The notes: generated from the letters alone by a model not told the origin. 64,000 nt of DNA from Vannielia sp. (GCF_029212645.1 NZ_JARGND010000014.1:1-64000); one strand, 5' to 3'. Shown: positions 46,203 through 55,090, numbered from the stretch's first letter. A program made the numbers and translations.

Positions 46203-46934
46203 TTAAAGCTCGATATCCGGCAGGCTATCGAGGGCCTGCCCAAGCGCCTCGCCCCACCCATCCGAGATGCGGCGAAAATCGGCATCGTCCACTTCAATCC
46301 GCTTGCTCAACCCGCTCTTCAGCGAGTTAGCTTCGTAAAGCTGCACATCCAGCGGCATCCCCACGGTGAGGTTCGCCTTGATGGTTGAATCAAAGCTCAC
46401 CATCAGCAGCTTGATCGCCTCGGCAAAGGTCATCTCCGGGCGATAGGCCCTTACCAGAATGGGCCGGCCATATTTGGTTTCCCCGATCTGAAAGAACGGC
46501 GTGTCGTCGCCCGCCTCAATGAAGTTCCCCTCGGGATAAATCATGAAAAGCCGCGGATCGCTGCCCGCGATCTGGCCGCCCAGGATCAGCGTGGCGTTGA
46601 ATTTGCTGTCAGCCCGCATTCCCACGTCGGCTTGAAGGGCAATCACATCGCGCAGACATGCCGCAATGAGCCGCGCCACCTGAAACATGCTTGGCGCTTC
46701 CAGCACCGAAGGAGAGCGCTCGCTGGGGGCCTTGGTGCGCTCTTCCAGCAGGCTCACCACCGCTTGCGTTGTAGCAAGGTTGCCCGCCGACATCAGGGTA
46801 ATCACCCGATCTCCGGGCACGTCCCACGTGTGGCTTTTCTTGAAAATGCTGATGTTATCAACGCCCGCATTGGTGCGGGTGTCCGACATGAAGACAAGCC
46901 CGCAATCGAGCTTCATTCCCACGCAATATGTCAT
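46203..46934 (-). CDS. Anbu proteasome-like peptidase
   Basis: 243-residue Ntn-hydrolase of the Anbu (ancestral beta subunit) family. After Met removal the nucleophile is Thr1 (MTYCVGMKL), with Asp17 in MSDTRTNAG and Lys31/32 in IFKKSHTW at the usual catalytic positions. Family members form helical or ring assemblies in the cytoplasm; the substrate is unknown. It is the last of four genes (ATP-grasp, alpha-E, transglutaminase, Anbu), the conserved Anbu operon. Confidence 0.92.
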   Translation of the reverse strand: MTYCVGMKLDCGLVFMSDTRTNAGVDNISIFKKSHTWDVPGDRVITLMSAGNLATTQAVVSLLEERTKAPSERSPSVLEAPSMFQVARLIAACLRDVIALQADVGMRADSKFNATLILGGQIAGSDPRLFMIYPEGNFIEAGDDTPFFQIGETKYGRPILVRAYRPEMTFAEAIKLLMVSFDSTIKANLTVGMPLDVQLYEANSLKSGLSKRIEVDDADFRRISDGWGEALGQALDSLPDIEL

Positions 46935-46952
46935 TTTTGTCCTGCCCGGCTC

Positions 46953-47750
46953 TTACTGCTGCGAAATGTCCAGTTCAACGGTGAGCACCTCGCCCTCGCC
47001 GCCAATTCTGGTGCCAGTTACCGGAGCAGCATCCCCATAGTCCAGCCCTGTTGCAACGCGAACATAGCGCGTATCGGGGGAAACCTTGTTGCTCACGTCA
47101 AAGCCCACCCAGCCCAGGCCATCCACATGTGCCTCGGCCCAGCCGTGCATGGCGTCCTGATCGGTGCGGTCATCCAGCTTGAGATAGCCCGAAACATAAC
47201 GCGCCGGATGCTTCAAATGGCGCGCGGCGGCGATGAACACATGCGCCTGATCCTGGCACACGCCGCACCCCTCTTCGAGCGCCCGCTCGGCGGTCCAGTC
47301 CGGTTCCGAGGTGTTGATCTGGTATTTCACCGCCTCATGCACCGCGCCAAGCAACGCGTGAAGCTGATCCAGCCCCTCCTTGCCAGCCACCCCGCGGGCA
47401 AGATCACGCACCTTTGGCCCCACGCGCGTAAGCGGGGTAGACCGCTCAAACAGCCACACCGGCGCCGGGCCTTCATGCGGGCCAGTCACCCCCGACGCAT
47501 CCTGCATCTCCACCTCGCCCTCGCTTGAAAGGATAAGCTCGGTCGCGCCGGGGGCGATGCTGATCAGTTCCACCACATTGCGGTGGTGATCCTCGTATTG
47601 CAGCTCTTTCTCGCCGCCAGCCACCTTGGTTTTCCAGTTCAGCACGGTCTGCGCCCTGTGGCTCTTGGGCGTTTTGCGCAGCTGTTCCAGCCCGTAAACA
47701 ACAGGCTCGGTGAAGCTGTACTTCGTGACGTGGCGAATTTTGAGGCGCAT
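46953..47750 (-). CDS. Transglutaminase-like protein of the Anbu operon
   Basis: 265 residues. The N-terminal bacterial transglutaminase-like beta-domain begins MRLKIRHVTKYSFTEPVVYG. The core holds the catalytic Cys in EEGCGVCQDQAHVFIAAAR, His in AMHGWAEAHVDG, and Asp in WVGFDVSNK. It may cleave or link peptide bonds or amides. It lies 18 bp upstream of the Anbu gene. Family members are nearly always found with Anbu, alpha-E and ATP-grasp genes. Confidence 0.91.
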   Translation of the reverse strand: MRLKIRHVTKYSFTEPVVYGLEQLRKTPKSHRAQTVLNWKTKVAGGEKELQYEDHHRNVVELISIAPGATELILSSEGEVEMQDASGVTGPHEGPAPVWLFERSTPLTRVGPKVRDLARGVAGKEGLDQLHALLGAVHEAVKYQINTSEPDWTAERALEEGCGVCQDQAHVFIAAARHLKHPARYVSGYLKLDDRTDQDAMHGWAEAHVDGLGWVGFDVSNKVSPDTRYVRVATGLDYGDAAPVTGTRIGGEGEVLTVELDISQQ

Positions 47751-47786
47751 TCTGTCTCGTTTGCGGCTGGATCTGTCGGAACGGCT

Positions 47787-48728
47787 TTACTGGTAGAAGC
47801 GAAAATCAATCTCGATCTGTCGGCTCAGCTCCCCGAGCGAGATCAGGATGTCCTGAATATACTCGTGCAGACCATAGTCGAAAACATTGTCGATGTCATT
47901 CTCTCGCAGCCTGCGGCACAGCGCTTCGGCCTTGTCGCGGGCCAAACAGCCGCTGCCGTAGTCATGGGCAATGAAGTTGAGGTTCTCCATCAGCCGGTTG
48001 GCGCAAAAGTAAAGACTGCGGGGCATCCGCCCGTCACGCACCAGAAAGCTGGCAATGTCGCGCGGGTTGGTGTCATGGCCATAAACCGCGCGGTAGCCGC
48101 TGTCGGCGGAGACAGAGCGCAGGATGGTTTCCCACTGCACATTGTCGAGGCTGGAGCCCACCGCAAAGGAAGAGGGCAGCAGCACATAGTATTTCACATC
48201 CAGAATGCGGGCGGTGTTGTCGGCCCGTTCCAGAAAGGTGCCGATGCGGCAAAAATCGTAGATGTCATTGCGCAGCATGGTGCCATGGGTCGCGCCGCGC
48301 ACAAGGCCGGTGCGCTGGCGGATCACTTCAAGCACGCTGGGCAGATCGCGCTCGTTCACCTTGCGGCGCAGCAGCTCCTTCATCTCCATCCAGCAGCCGT
48401 TCATCGCCTCCCACACTTCATGGGTCAGCCCGGTGCGCACAAGGCGGGCATTGTTGCGTGCACTCTCCAGCGAGCGCAGCACCGACGAGGGGTTATCCTT
48501 GTCGCGCAACATCCAGTCGATCACCGCATCCTTGGACAGCTCGTCGTATTTCTCGAAATACCCCAGATCGACCGAGGCCGTCTGCATGATCGAGGCCCAC
48601 TCATCGGCATCATCCGCCGAGCGGGTGAGGGCAATGCGCTGGCCCGTGTCGATCACCCGGGTAATGTTTTCGGCCCGCTCAAGCGAGCGGAACATCCAAA
48701 ACAGCCCCCCTGCGGTTTTCCCAAGCAT
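47787..48728 (-). CDS. Alpha-E domain protein of the Anbu operon
   Basis: 313-residue all-helical protein of the alpha-E (DUF403) family: MLGKTAGGLFWMFRSLERAE, ENITRVIDTGQRIA, FLERADNTARILDVKYYVLL, and ARDKAEALCRRLRENDIDNV. Function is unknown; together with the neighbouring circularly permuted ATP-grasp it is thought to modify a peptide. It lies 3 bp after the ATP-grasp stop and 36 bp before the transglutaminase gene. Confidence 0.91.
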   Translation of the reverse strand: MLGKTAGGLFWMFRSLERAENITRVIDTGQRIALTRSADDADEWASIMQTASVDLGYFEKYDELSKDAVIDWMLRDKDNPSSVLRSLESARNNARLVRTGLTHEVWEAMNGCWMEMKELLRRKVNERDLPSVLEVIRQRTGLVRGATHGTMLRNDIYDFCRIGTFLERADNTARILDVKYYVLLPSSFAVGSSLDNVQWETILRSVSADSGYRAVYGHDTNPRDIASFLVRDGRMPRSLYFCANRLMENLNFIAHDYGSGCLARDKAEALCRRLRENDIDNVFDYGLHEYIQDILISLGELSRQIEIDFRFYQ

Positions 48729-48731
48729 GCC

Positions 48732-50159
48732 CTAGTCCTCCAGCACCCAAGTGTCCTTGGTGCCTCCGCCCTGGCTGGAATTCACCACCAGCGAGCCCTT
48801 TTGCAGCGCCACCCGCGTCAGCCCGCCGGGGGTAATGTTGATCCCCTCCGGGCTGACCAGCACAAAGGGGCGCAGGTCTACGTGGCGCGGCGCAAGGCCC
48901 TTTTGCGTCATGATCGGCACCGTCGAAAGGCTCAGCGTGGGCTGCGCGATGTAGTTGCTCGGTCTGGCTTGCAGCTTCTTGCGGAACTCGGCGATGTCTT
49001 TCTTGGTGGCTGTCGGGCCAATCAGCATCCCGTATCCGCCAGAGCCATGCACCTCTTTCACAACCAGATCCTTGAGGTTTTCCAGCACGTATTTCAGGCT
49101 GTCAGCATCGCTGCACCGCCACGTTGGCACGTTCTGCAAAATTGCCTTCTCGCCGGTGTAAAACTCAACGATCTCAGGCATGTAGCTGTAAATCGCCTTG
49201 TCATCGGCAATGCCGGTGCCCGGTGCGTTGGCAATGGCAATGTTTCCGGCGCGGTACACATCCATGATCCCCGGCACGCCAAGGGCGCTATCGGGGTTAA
49301 AGTTGAGCGGATCAAGAAATTCGTCATCAACCCGGCGATACAGCACATCAATCGGCTTGTAGCCCCGCGTGGTGCGCATGGCGACGCGGCCATCAACCAC
49401 CCGCAAATCATGCCCTTCCACCAGTTCCACACCCATGCCATCCGCGAGGAAAGCATGCTCAAAATAGGCGCTGTTGTAGCTGCCCGGCGTCAGCACGGCG
49501 ACAGTGGGCGTCCCCTCGGTGTTGGCCGGCGCGCAGGCCCGCAAGGACCGCAGCAGCGAGCGCGGGTATTGGCTCACCTTCTGCACCCGCGTTTTCGAGA
49601 AAAGCTCGGGGAACATCTTGAGCATGGTTTCGCGGTTTTCGAGCATGTAGCTCACACCGCTGGGCGTGCGGGCATTGTCTTCCAGCACATAAAATTCATC
49701 ATCGCCCGTGCGCACCAGATCAATGCCCACGATATGCGTATACACCCCGCCCGGCGGCGTCACACCGGCCATCTCGGGCAGGTAGGCATCGTTGTGCTGG
49801 ATCATCTCACGCGGCACACGCCCCGCCTTGATGATCTCCTGGCGGTGGTAAATGTCATAGAGAAAGGCGTTGATCGCCCGTACCCGCTGCTCGATCCCGC
49901 GTGTGAGCTTCGTCCACTCACTGCCCGAGATGATTCTCGGCACAATGTCGAACGGGATCAGCCGTTCCTCGGCCGCCGATTGCCCATACACGTTAAAGGT
50001 GATGCCCGTCAGGCGAAAAACCTCTTCGGCTTCGCGCTGCTTGGCTCTCAGTCGCGCGGGGTCTTCCCCGTCATACCACTGGCCGAATACCTCGTAGGGG
50101 CGGCGGAGCTTTTGGCTCTCCGGATCGCGTCCCCACATTTCATCAAATGTCCCCGTCAT
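48732..50159 (-). CDS. Circularly permuted ATP-grasp type 2 protein
   Basis: 475-residue ATP-dependent ligase-like enzyme (DUF404/DUF407 type): YGQSAAEERLIPFDIVPRII, FYVLEDNARTPSGVSYMLEN, and the ATP-binding KEVHGSGGYGMLIGP. It probably makes an amide bond between amino acids or to a peptide. First gene of the Anbu operon, with CGGAG just before the ATG. Product and partners are undescribed in general, so the pathway cannot be named. Confidence 0.91.
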   Translation of the reverse strand: MTGTFDEMWGRDPESQKLRRPYEVFGQWYDGEDPARLRAKQREAEEVFRLTGITFNVYGQSAAEERLIPFDIVPRIISGSEWTKLTRGIEQRVRAINAFLYDIYHRQEIIKAGRVPREMIQHNDAYLPEMAGVTPPGGVYTHIVGIDLVRTGDDEFYVLEDNARTPSGVSYMLENRETMLKMFPELFSKTRVQKVSQYPRSLLRSLRACAPANTEGTPTVAVLTPGSYNSAYFEHAFLADGMGVELVEGHDLRVVDGRVAMRTTRGYKPIDVLYRRVDDEFLDPLNFNPDSALGVPGIMDVYRAGNIAIANAPGTGIADDKAIYSYMPEIVEFYTGEKAILQNVPTWRCSDADSLKYVLENLKDLVVKEVHGSGGYGMLIGPTATKKDIAEFRKKLQARPSNYIAQPTLSLSTVPIMTQKGLAPRHVDLRPFVLVSPEGINITPGGLTRVALQKGSLVVNSSQGGGTKDTWVLED

Positions 50160-50242
50160 TGCTCCGAGTATCTAAGCTGCGCGCCGGATTTACAAAGTGA
50201 ATTGACATGATGACAGGAAATTAGCGAACTTGTGCTGAAAAT

Positions 50243-51457
50243 TTAAGCAGCCGGCAGGGCGCGCAGGAAGGCGGCCATGGCCACGACGGCCTGGCCAAGA
50301 TCACCCGGCGTGGCGGATTCTTCGGGGCGGTGGCTCAGGCCCCCCTTGCAGCGCAGGAACAGCATCGCAATCGGGCAAAGATCGGCCATGGCGCTGGCAT
50401 CATGTGTTGCCCCCGAGGGCAGCTCCATCCCCTTACCACCGGTTGTGCGCATCGCCCCGGCCAGCACCTTGCGCAGCTTTGCATCACAGGGCGCGGCGGG
50501 TTGGTGATAGCTGCGACGCATCTCCAGCCCCAGCCGCATCTCTTTGGCGGTGGCCTGCGCAAAACGGGTCAGCGCCGCGCCAGCCTGTTCGCGCAGAGCA
50601 TCGTCTTCGGAGCGGAGTTCAATCGTCAGCCGCACTTCGCCCGGCACCGCGTTCACCGCATTCGGGGCAAGCTCCAGCGCCCCAACCGTGCCGCGCAATT
50701 GGGGCGTGCTTCGTGCCAGCCGGTTCACCTCTGTCACCAGCGCAGCCGCCCCCACCAACGCATCCTGGCGCCCCTCCATCGGCAAGGTGCCCGCATGGCC
50801 GGTTTCGCCCCGAAGGCGCACCTGATGCCGCTCGATCCCGCAGATCGCGGTAACAACGCCCAGCGCCTCGCCCGCCCGTTCCAGCACCGGCCCCTGCTCG
50901 ATATGCGCTTCAAGGTAGCCAATCGCCTTGGCCGGATCACGCGCCAGCGCCGGGATGCCCTCCGGGTTCACCCCGAATGCCTCCATCGCCGCGCGCATCG
51001 GCTCTCCGGGGGCGAGCGTTGCCATATCGTTGCTGCCCGCCAGCGCCCGCGATCCCACCAGCGCCGTCGGAAAGCGCACGCCTTCTTCATCGGCAAAGGC
51101 GCAAACCTCCACGGCAAAAGGCAGCTCCACGCCCTCTTGCGCCAGCAGTTCCACCGCCAAAATCGCCAGCACCACGCCAGCGATGCCATCATAAGCGCCG
51201 CCGTTCGGCACGCTGTCCTGATGTGAGCCCAGGTAAAAGGTGCGCCCCTCGCCTTTGCGGCCAATCAACGTGGCGGCGGCATCCAACTGCGGCACCAACC
51301 CGGCAGCCGTCATCATCCTCGCAAGGTAAACCAGCGCCGCGCGGTGCTCTGCGGTATAGGGCAGCCGCGTCACCCCCGGCCCGCCTGCCGAGATCTTTGC
51401 CAGTGCGCGCAAATGCGCCTCCGCCCGCTCCCCCCAGCGCTGCGCCACGGCGCTCAT
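50243..51457 (-). CDS. M20-family amidohydrolase (carbamoylase/allantoate type)
   Basis: 404-residue zinc-dependent M20 enzyme of the hydantoinase/carbamoylase group: FYLGSHQDSVPNGGAYDGIAG (metal His and Asp), CAFADEEGVRFPTALVGSRA, LEAHIEQGPVLE, SGATHDASAMADLCPIAMLF. Substrates in the family are N-carbamoyl amino acids, allantoate or ureidoglycine. Starts at ATG 51457, overlapping the DUF1028 stop by four bases. It follows DUF1028 and lies opposite a peptide ABC transporter, so it may process the imported compound. Confidence 0.88.
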   Translation of the reverse strand: MSAVAQRWGERAEAHLRALAKISAGGPGVTRLPYTAEHRAALVYLARMMTAAGLVPQLDAAATLIGRKGEGRTFYLGSHQDSVPNGGAYDGIAGVVLAILAVELLAQEGVELPFAVEVCAFADEEGVRFPTALVGSRALAGSNDMATLAPGEPMRAAMEAFGVNPEGIPALARDPAKAIGYLEAHIEQGPVLERAGEALGVVTAICGIERHQVRLRGETGHAGTLPMEGRQDALVGAAALVTEVNRLARSTPQLRGTVGALELAPNAVNAVPGEVRLTIELRSEDDALREQAGAALTRFAQATAKEMRLGLEMRRSYHQPAAPCDAKLRKVLAGAMRTTGGKGMELPSGATHDASAMADLCPIAMLFLRCKGGLSHRPEESATPGDLGQAVVAMAAFLRALPAA

Positions 51458-52119
51458 CCCTTCAGCACGCGATAGGGGTCTGCCGGGGTTGGCACCTGGC
51501 TCGCCCATTTGGCATAGTCACCGCTCGTCGCTCGCTCCAGCAGGGCGCTCAGTGCTTCAATCGGCGCTTCGGCATAGTCAATCCGCAGGGTGAGCGGCGC
51601 TTCGTCTTCCCGCAGCACCAGCAGCGCGGCTGAACTCAGCCCGCGAATGTCCCCACCCGCCGCCTGCGCCTCTGCCAGCCCTGTAATCAGCCGCTCGGGC
51701 AGGCTGCCTTTGCCGTTTTCATAGCCGCCAATCAGCGCCTCCAGCACCGTTGGCCGCTCCAGCATATTGCCCGCCGCAATCCCGCTGGCGCAAGCAAGGC
51801 TGGCCACTTCGGGGGTGTTCCTGCCCCCATCATGGCTCGCCACCCGCCCGCGCATGTCCAGCACTGTAAGCTGGCGCCAGTCGCGCCCCTCATCCGGCGC
51901 AACCACCGCCTCTATGGCCTCGGTCGGGCTTTGGCCGCCTGCGATACCGTCCAGCACCGACTCACCCCAAATGGTTGAAGGGGCCGCGCCCTGGCTGGCG
52001 CTCATTCCGGTGCCCCACCGGCCCCGGAGCACCCATCCGCCCACGCAAAGGCTGCCGGTGGCGGCCACCCCGGCGATGGCGTTTGTTTGTGCATCTCTTA
52101 CGAGAAGTGAGAATGTCAT
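51454..52119 (-). CDS. DUF1028 protein
   Basis: 221-residue protein of the DUF1028 family, thought to be Ntn-hydrolase-like: MTFSLLVRDAQTNAIAGVAATGS at the N-terminus, then GASASQGAAPSTIWGE-like sequence and HDGGRNTPEVASLACASGIAAGNML. The frame is open to 52182, but the MTFSLLV start fits the family. It is the first gene of a leftward pair with the M20 enzyme and is divergent from a peptide transporter, with two palindromes between (52146-52190). Function is unknown. Confidence 0.86.
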   Translation of the reverse strand: MTFSLLVRDAQTNAIAGVAATGSLCVGGWVLRGRWGTGMSASQGAAPSTIWGESVLDGIAGGQSPTEAIEAVVAPDEGRDWRQLTVLDMRGRVASHDGGRNTPEVASLACASGIAAGNMLERPTVLEALIGGYENGKGSLPERLITGLAEAQAAGGDIRGLSSAALLVLREDEAPLTLRIDYAEAPIEALSALLERATSGDYAKWASQVPTPADPYRVLKG

Positions 52120-52145
52120 GGGCGAAACGTAACTCCTTGACCGCA

Positions 52146-52190
52146 AATTTATCATGAAAAATTGACCGCAGCAATTTATCACTATAAATT
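52146..52190. promoter_or_regulatory. Two tandem 18-bp palindromes (candidate operators)
   Basis: Site 1, 52146-52163, is AATTTAT-CATG-AAAAATT (one mismatch). Site 2, 52173-52190, is AATTTAT-CACT-ATAAATT (perfect 7-bp arms). Centres are 27 bp apart. Each is followed by GACC. They lie in the 138-bp divergent gap between the DUF1028/M20 and transporter operons, and the AT-rich arms stand out in GC-rich DNA. The GntR/FCD regulator at the end of the rightward operon is the natural candidate to bind them. Confidence 0.7.
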
Positions 52191-52257
52191 GACCTTACGC
52201 ATAACACGCACCGCCCGCCAAGGGTGGGCCCGAAATCCTCCAAACAGGGAGACACGA

Positions 52258-53838
52258 ATGACCCTTCTTTCATGGACCCGCCGCACGGTGCTTGCCATGG
52301 GGGCCGCCCTGGCCCTCTCGCCCCTCGCCGCGCCCTTGGCGGCCTCGGCCCAAACACCCGAAGGCGTGCTCATCGTCGGGCAGGTGGCCGAACCCAAGTC
52401 GCTCGATCCCGCCGCCGTCACCGCGGTGAATGACTTTCGCATCTTGGTGAACCTCTACGAGGGCCTCACCCGCTACAAACCCGGCACGCTCGAGGTCGCC
52501 CCCGGCCTCGCCACCAGTTGGGTGGTGTCCGAGGATGGCACCGAATATACCTTCAAGCTGCGCGAGGGCGTCACCTTCCATGATGGCACCCCGTTCAACG
52601 CCGAAGCGGTGAAGTTCAACTTTGATCGGATGCTGAAAGAGGATCACTCCTTTCACAATACCGGCCCCTTCCCGCTGGCCTTCTTCTTCTCTTCCGTCAC
52701 CGAAACCACCGCAGTTGATGATCTGACGGTCAAGTTCACCCTCTCGGCCCCCTACGCGCCGTTCTTGAGTAACCTCGCCTATCCAACAGGCCTCATCGTA
52801 TCTCCTGCGGCGGTTGAGGCTGGCGGCGCTGATTATGGCCGCTCGCCCGTGGGTACCGGCCCGTTCAAGTTTGTCGAATGGCGCGCCAATGAGGCTGTCG
52901 TCGTGGAGCGGTATGAGGATTACTGGGGCGAAAAGGCCGGCACACAGGCCGTTGTCTTCCGCCCCATCGAAGACGCCAACACCCGCACCGCCGAGATGAT
53001 CGCCGGCGGGATCGACATGATGGTTGAAGTCCCGCCAACCTCACTGTCGCAGTTCTCCGGCGATGGTTTTACCGTGGCCGAGCAGGCAGGCCCGCACGTC
53101 TGGTTCCTGATCCTCAACGCCAAGGAAGGGCCCTTTGCCGACAAGCGCGTGCGTCAGGCCGCGAACTACGCGATCAACAAGGAAGCGCTGGTGAATGACG
53201 TGCTTGAAGGCACCGCCGAAGTCGCCGCCGGCCCCACCCCGCCCGCCTTTGCTTGGGCCTACAACAGCGATCTTGAACCGTACCCCTACGATCCCGAGAA
53301 GGCCAAGGCCCTGCTGGCCGAAGCCGGGGCCGAAGGCGCATCGCTCACCTTTTACGTCACCGAGGGCGGCTCGGGGATGCTTGATCCCGTCGCCATGGGC
53401 ACCGCCATCCAGGCCGATCTCGCCGCCGTGGGCCTTGATGTGAAGATCGAAACCTACGAGTGGAACACCTTCCTCGGCAACGTCAATCCGGGGCTGGAAG
53501 GCAAGGCAGACATGGCCGAAATGGCCTGGATGACGAATGATCCCGATACCCTCCCCTACCTCGCCCTGCGCACCGATGCCTGGCCCGACAAGGGCGGCTT
53601 CAACTCGGGCTACTATTCCAACGCCGAGGTCGATGCGCTGCTCGAAGAGGCCCGCACCGCCGTGGACCAAGGCAAACGCGCCGAGCTTTACAAGAAGATG
53701 CAAGCCATCGTGCAGGAAGATGCCCCATGGGTCTTTGTCGCCAACTGGAAGCAGAACGCCGTCACCAGCAACCGGGTTGAGGGTTTCGAGCTGGAACCAA
53801 GTTTCCTGCTCTCGCTTCAGAACGTGGTGAAGAAGTAA
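52258..53838 (+). CDS. Dipeptide/oligopeptide-type substrate-binding protein
   Basis: 526-residue SBP_bac_5 protein (DppA/OppA class). The N-terminus has a twin-arginine-like RRTVLAMG signal, cut near ASA at about residue 31. Family markers are LDPAAVTAVNDFRILVNLYE, VTFHDGTPFNAEAVKFNF and GTGPFKFVEWRANEAVVVER. Periplasmic receptor for a peptide or similar amide compound. Start ATG 52258 with GGGAG upstream. The stop is followed by two strong hairpins before the permease gene. Confidence 0.9.
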   Translation: MTLLSWTRRTVLAMGAALALSPLAAPLAASAQTPEGVLIVGQVAEPKSLDPAAVTAVNDFRILVNLYEGLTRYKPGTLEVAPGLATSWVVSEDGTEYTFKLREGVTFHDGTPFNAEAVKFNFDRMLKEDHSFHNTGPFPLAFFFSSVTETTAVDDLTVKFTLSAPYAPFLSNLAYPTGLIVSPAAVEAGGADYGRSPVGTGPFKFVEWRANEAVVVERYEDYWGEKAGTQAVVFRPIEDANTRTAEMIAGGIDMMVEVPPTSLSQFSGDGFTVAEQAGPHVWFLILNAKEGPFADKRVRQAANYAINKEALVNDVLEGTAEVAAGPTPPAFAWAYNSDLEPYPYDPEKAKALLAEAGAEGASLTFYVTEGGSGMLDPVAMGTAIQADLAAVGLDVKIETYEWNTFLGNVNPGLEGKADMAEMAWMTNDPDTLPYLALRTDAWPDKGGFNSGYYSNAEVDALLEEARTAVDQGKRAELYKKMQAIVQEDAPWVFVANWKQNAVTSNRVEGFELEPSFLLSLQNVVKK

Positions 53839-53870
53839 CGCGCGCTTGGTAACGAGTTCTCTTTTTTCCC

Positions 53871-53905
53871 GTCCGGCCCCATCTGTGCGTGTGTTGGGGC
53901 CGGGC
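53871..53905 (+). repeat. Strong hairpin 1 after the binding-protein gene
   Basis: CCGGCCCCA (53873-53881) pairs perfectly with TGGGGCCGG (53895-53903), extended by a further G-T and G-C pair. It lies 33 bp after the stop. Such hairpins often stabilise the mRNA of the binding protein or reduce transcription of downstream transporter genes. Confidence 0.65.
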
Positions 53906-53915
53906 ACTTCTCCCC

Positions 53916-53952
53916 GCCGGGTGGGCGCTGCCCACACATTCGCCCACCCGGC
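53916..53952 (+). repeat. Strong hairpin 2 before the permease gene
   Basis: GCCGGGTGGGCG (53916-53927) pairs perfectly with 53941-53952 across 13 bases. It lies 36 bp before the permease start and 11 bp after hairpin 1. No T-tract follows. Together the two likely set the ratio of receptor to permease. Confidence 0.65.
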
Positions 53953-53987
53953 CTGTCCTGCCTGCGCCAGCCACACAGGAGCCGCCC

Positions 53988-54935
53988 ATGGGTGCCTATA
54001 TCCTCAAGCGTTTGGCCGCCGCGATCCCGGTGATGATCGGCGTTTCGGTGCTGGTGTTCTTCATCATGGCGATGATACCCGGCGATCCCGCCACCGCGAT
54101 CCTCGGCAGCTACGCCACACCCGAAAATGTCGAAAAGCTCAACCGTGACCTTGGCCTCGATAAGCCGCTGGTCGCGCGGTATTTCATCTGGCTCGGCAAC
54201 ATGCTGACCGGTGATTTTGGCCGCAGCTACTCGCAGAACAAACCGGTGATTGATGAGGTGATGGGCCGCTTTGGCAACACGCTCATCCTCGCAGGCGTCG
54301 CCTTTGTGCTCTGTGCCGTACTGGGCATCCTCGCCGGGGTGATCTCGGCGGCGCGGCAGTATGGCTTTGCCGACAAGGCGATCACCTTCGTGGTGCTGAT
54401 CGGCATCTCCATCCCCTCTTTCTTTCTGGGGATGATCCTCATCATCCTCTTCGCCCTGAAGTGGAAGCTCTTTCCCGTGTCGGGCATGTATCTCATCTAT
54501 GGCGGCGGCGGGCTGGCCGATCTGGCCAATCACCTCGTCCTGCCCGCCTCGGCGCTGGCTGTTGTGGCCACCGGGGTGATTGCGCGGCTGTCCCGCTCGG
54601 CCATGCTGGAGGTGCTGCGCCAGGATTTCATCCGCACCGCACGGGCCAAGGGCGTGGGCGAGCGGCGGGTCATCATGGGACACGCGCTCAAGGCCGCAAT
54701 GGTCTCGATCATCCCGGTGCTCGGCATCCAGGCCGGATTCGTGATCTCGGGCGCGGTCTATATCGAAATGGTGTTCGACTGGCCCGGCATCGGCCAGATG
54801 CTGGTGAATGCGATCCGCCAGCGCGATGTGCTGCTGGTGCAAGGCGGCGTCGTGGTTGTCGCCGCCTGCTACGTGCTGTTCAACATCGTGGTCGACGTTG
54901 CCCAGGGCATGCTCGACCCAAGGATCAAGACATGA
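53988..54935 (+). CDS. Peptide ABC transporter permease (DppB type)
   Basis: 315-residue inner-membrane permease with six helices. ILKRLAAAIPVMIGVSVLVF and MIPGDPATAIL mark the DppB class, and the EAA loop lies in TARAKGVGERRVIMGHALKAA. MVFDWPGIGQMLVNAIRQRD is also conserved. CAGGAG precedes the ATG at 53988. It should pair with the DppC-like domain of the next gene to form the pore. Confidence 0.9.
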   Translation: MGAYILKRLAAAIPVMIGVSVLVFFIMAMIPGDPATAILGSYATPENVEKLNRDLGLDKPLVARYFIWLGNMLTGDFGRSYSQNKPVIDEVMGRFGNTLILAGVAFVLCAVLGILAGVISAARQYGFADKAITFVVLIGISIPSFFLGMILIILFALKWKLFPVSGMYLIYGGGGLADLANHLVLPASALAVVATGVIARLSRSAMLEVLRQDFIRTARAKGVGERRVIMGHALKAAMVSIIPVLGIQAGFVISGAVYIEMVFDWPGIGQMLVNAIRQRDVLLVQGGVVVVAACYVLFNIVVDVAQGMLDPRIKT

Positions 54936-54949
54936 GCCGCCTCGCTCAA

Positions 54950-55090
54950 GCCGGGCGTGCGCCGTTCCGCGGGGTGGCGCTGCGCCCTCTGAGCGGGTGG
55001 GCTTTGTGGTCCCGTCGTCATCCACCCTCCAAGGTCATCCAAAACGTCCCCCAAGCGCCACTCCGGGGGGCGGAACGGCGCACGCCCGGC
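54950..55090. repeat. Long inverted repeat between permease genes
   Basis: A perfect 21-bp arm at 54950-54970 is the inverse of 55070-55090. Inside it, GTGGCGCT (54974-54981) matches AGCGCCAC (55054-55061), giving a second 8-bp stem after a small asymmetric loop. The remaining loop is about 72 bases. The element fills most of the 211-bp gap between the permease and permease-ATPase genes. It is predicted to fold into a long GC-rich hairpin in the mRNA. Origin is unknown. Confidence 0.75.

Noticed and set aside
47583-50210. Plus-strand open frame of about 875 codons across the Anbu operon
   Set aside because: It is antisense to three well-conserved genes, has no recognisable domain or ribosome-binding site, and arises from the high GC content and codon bias of the real strand.
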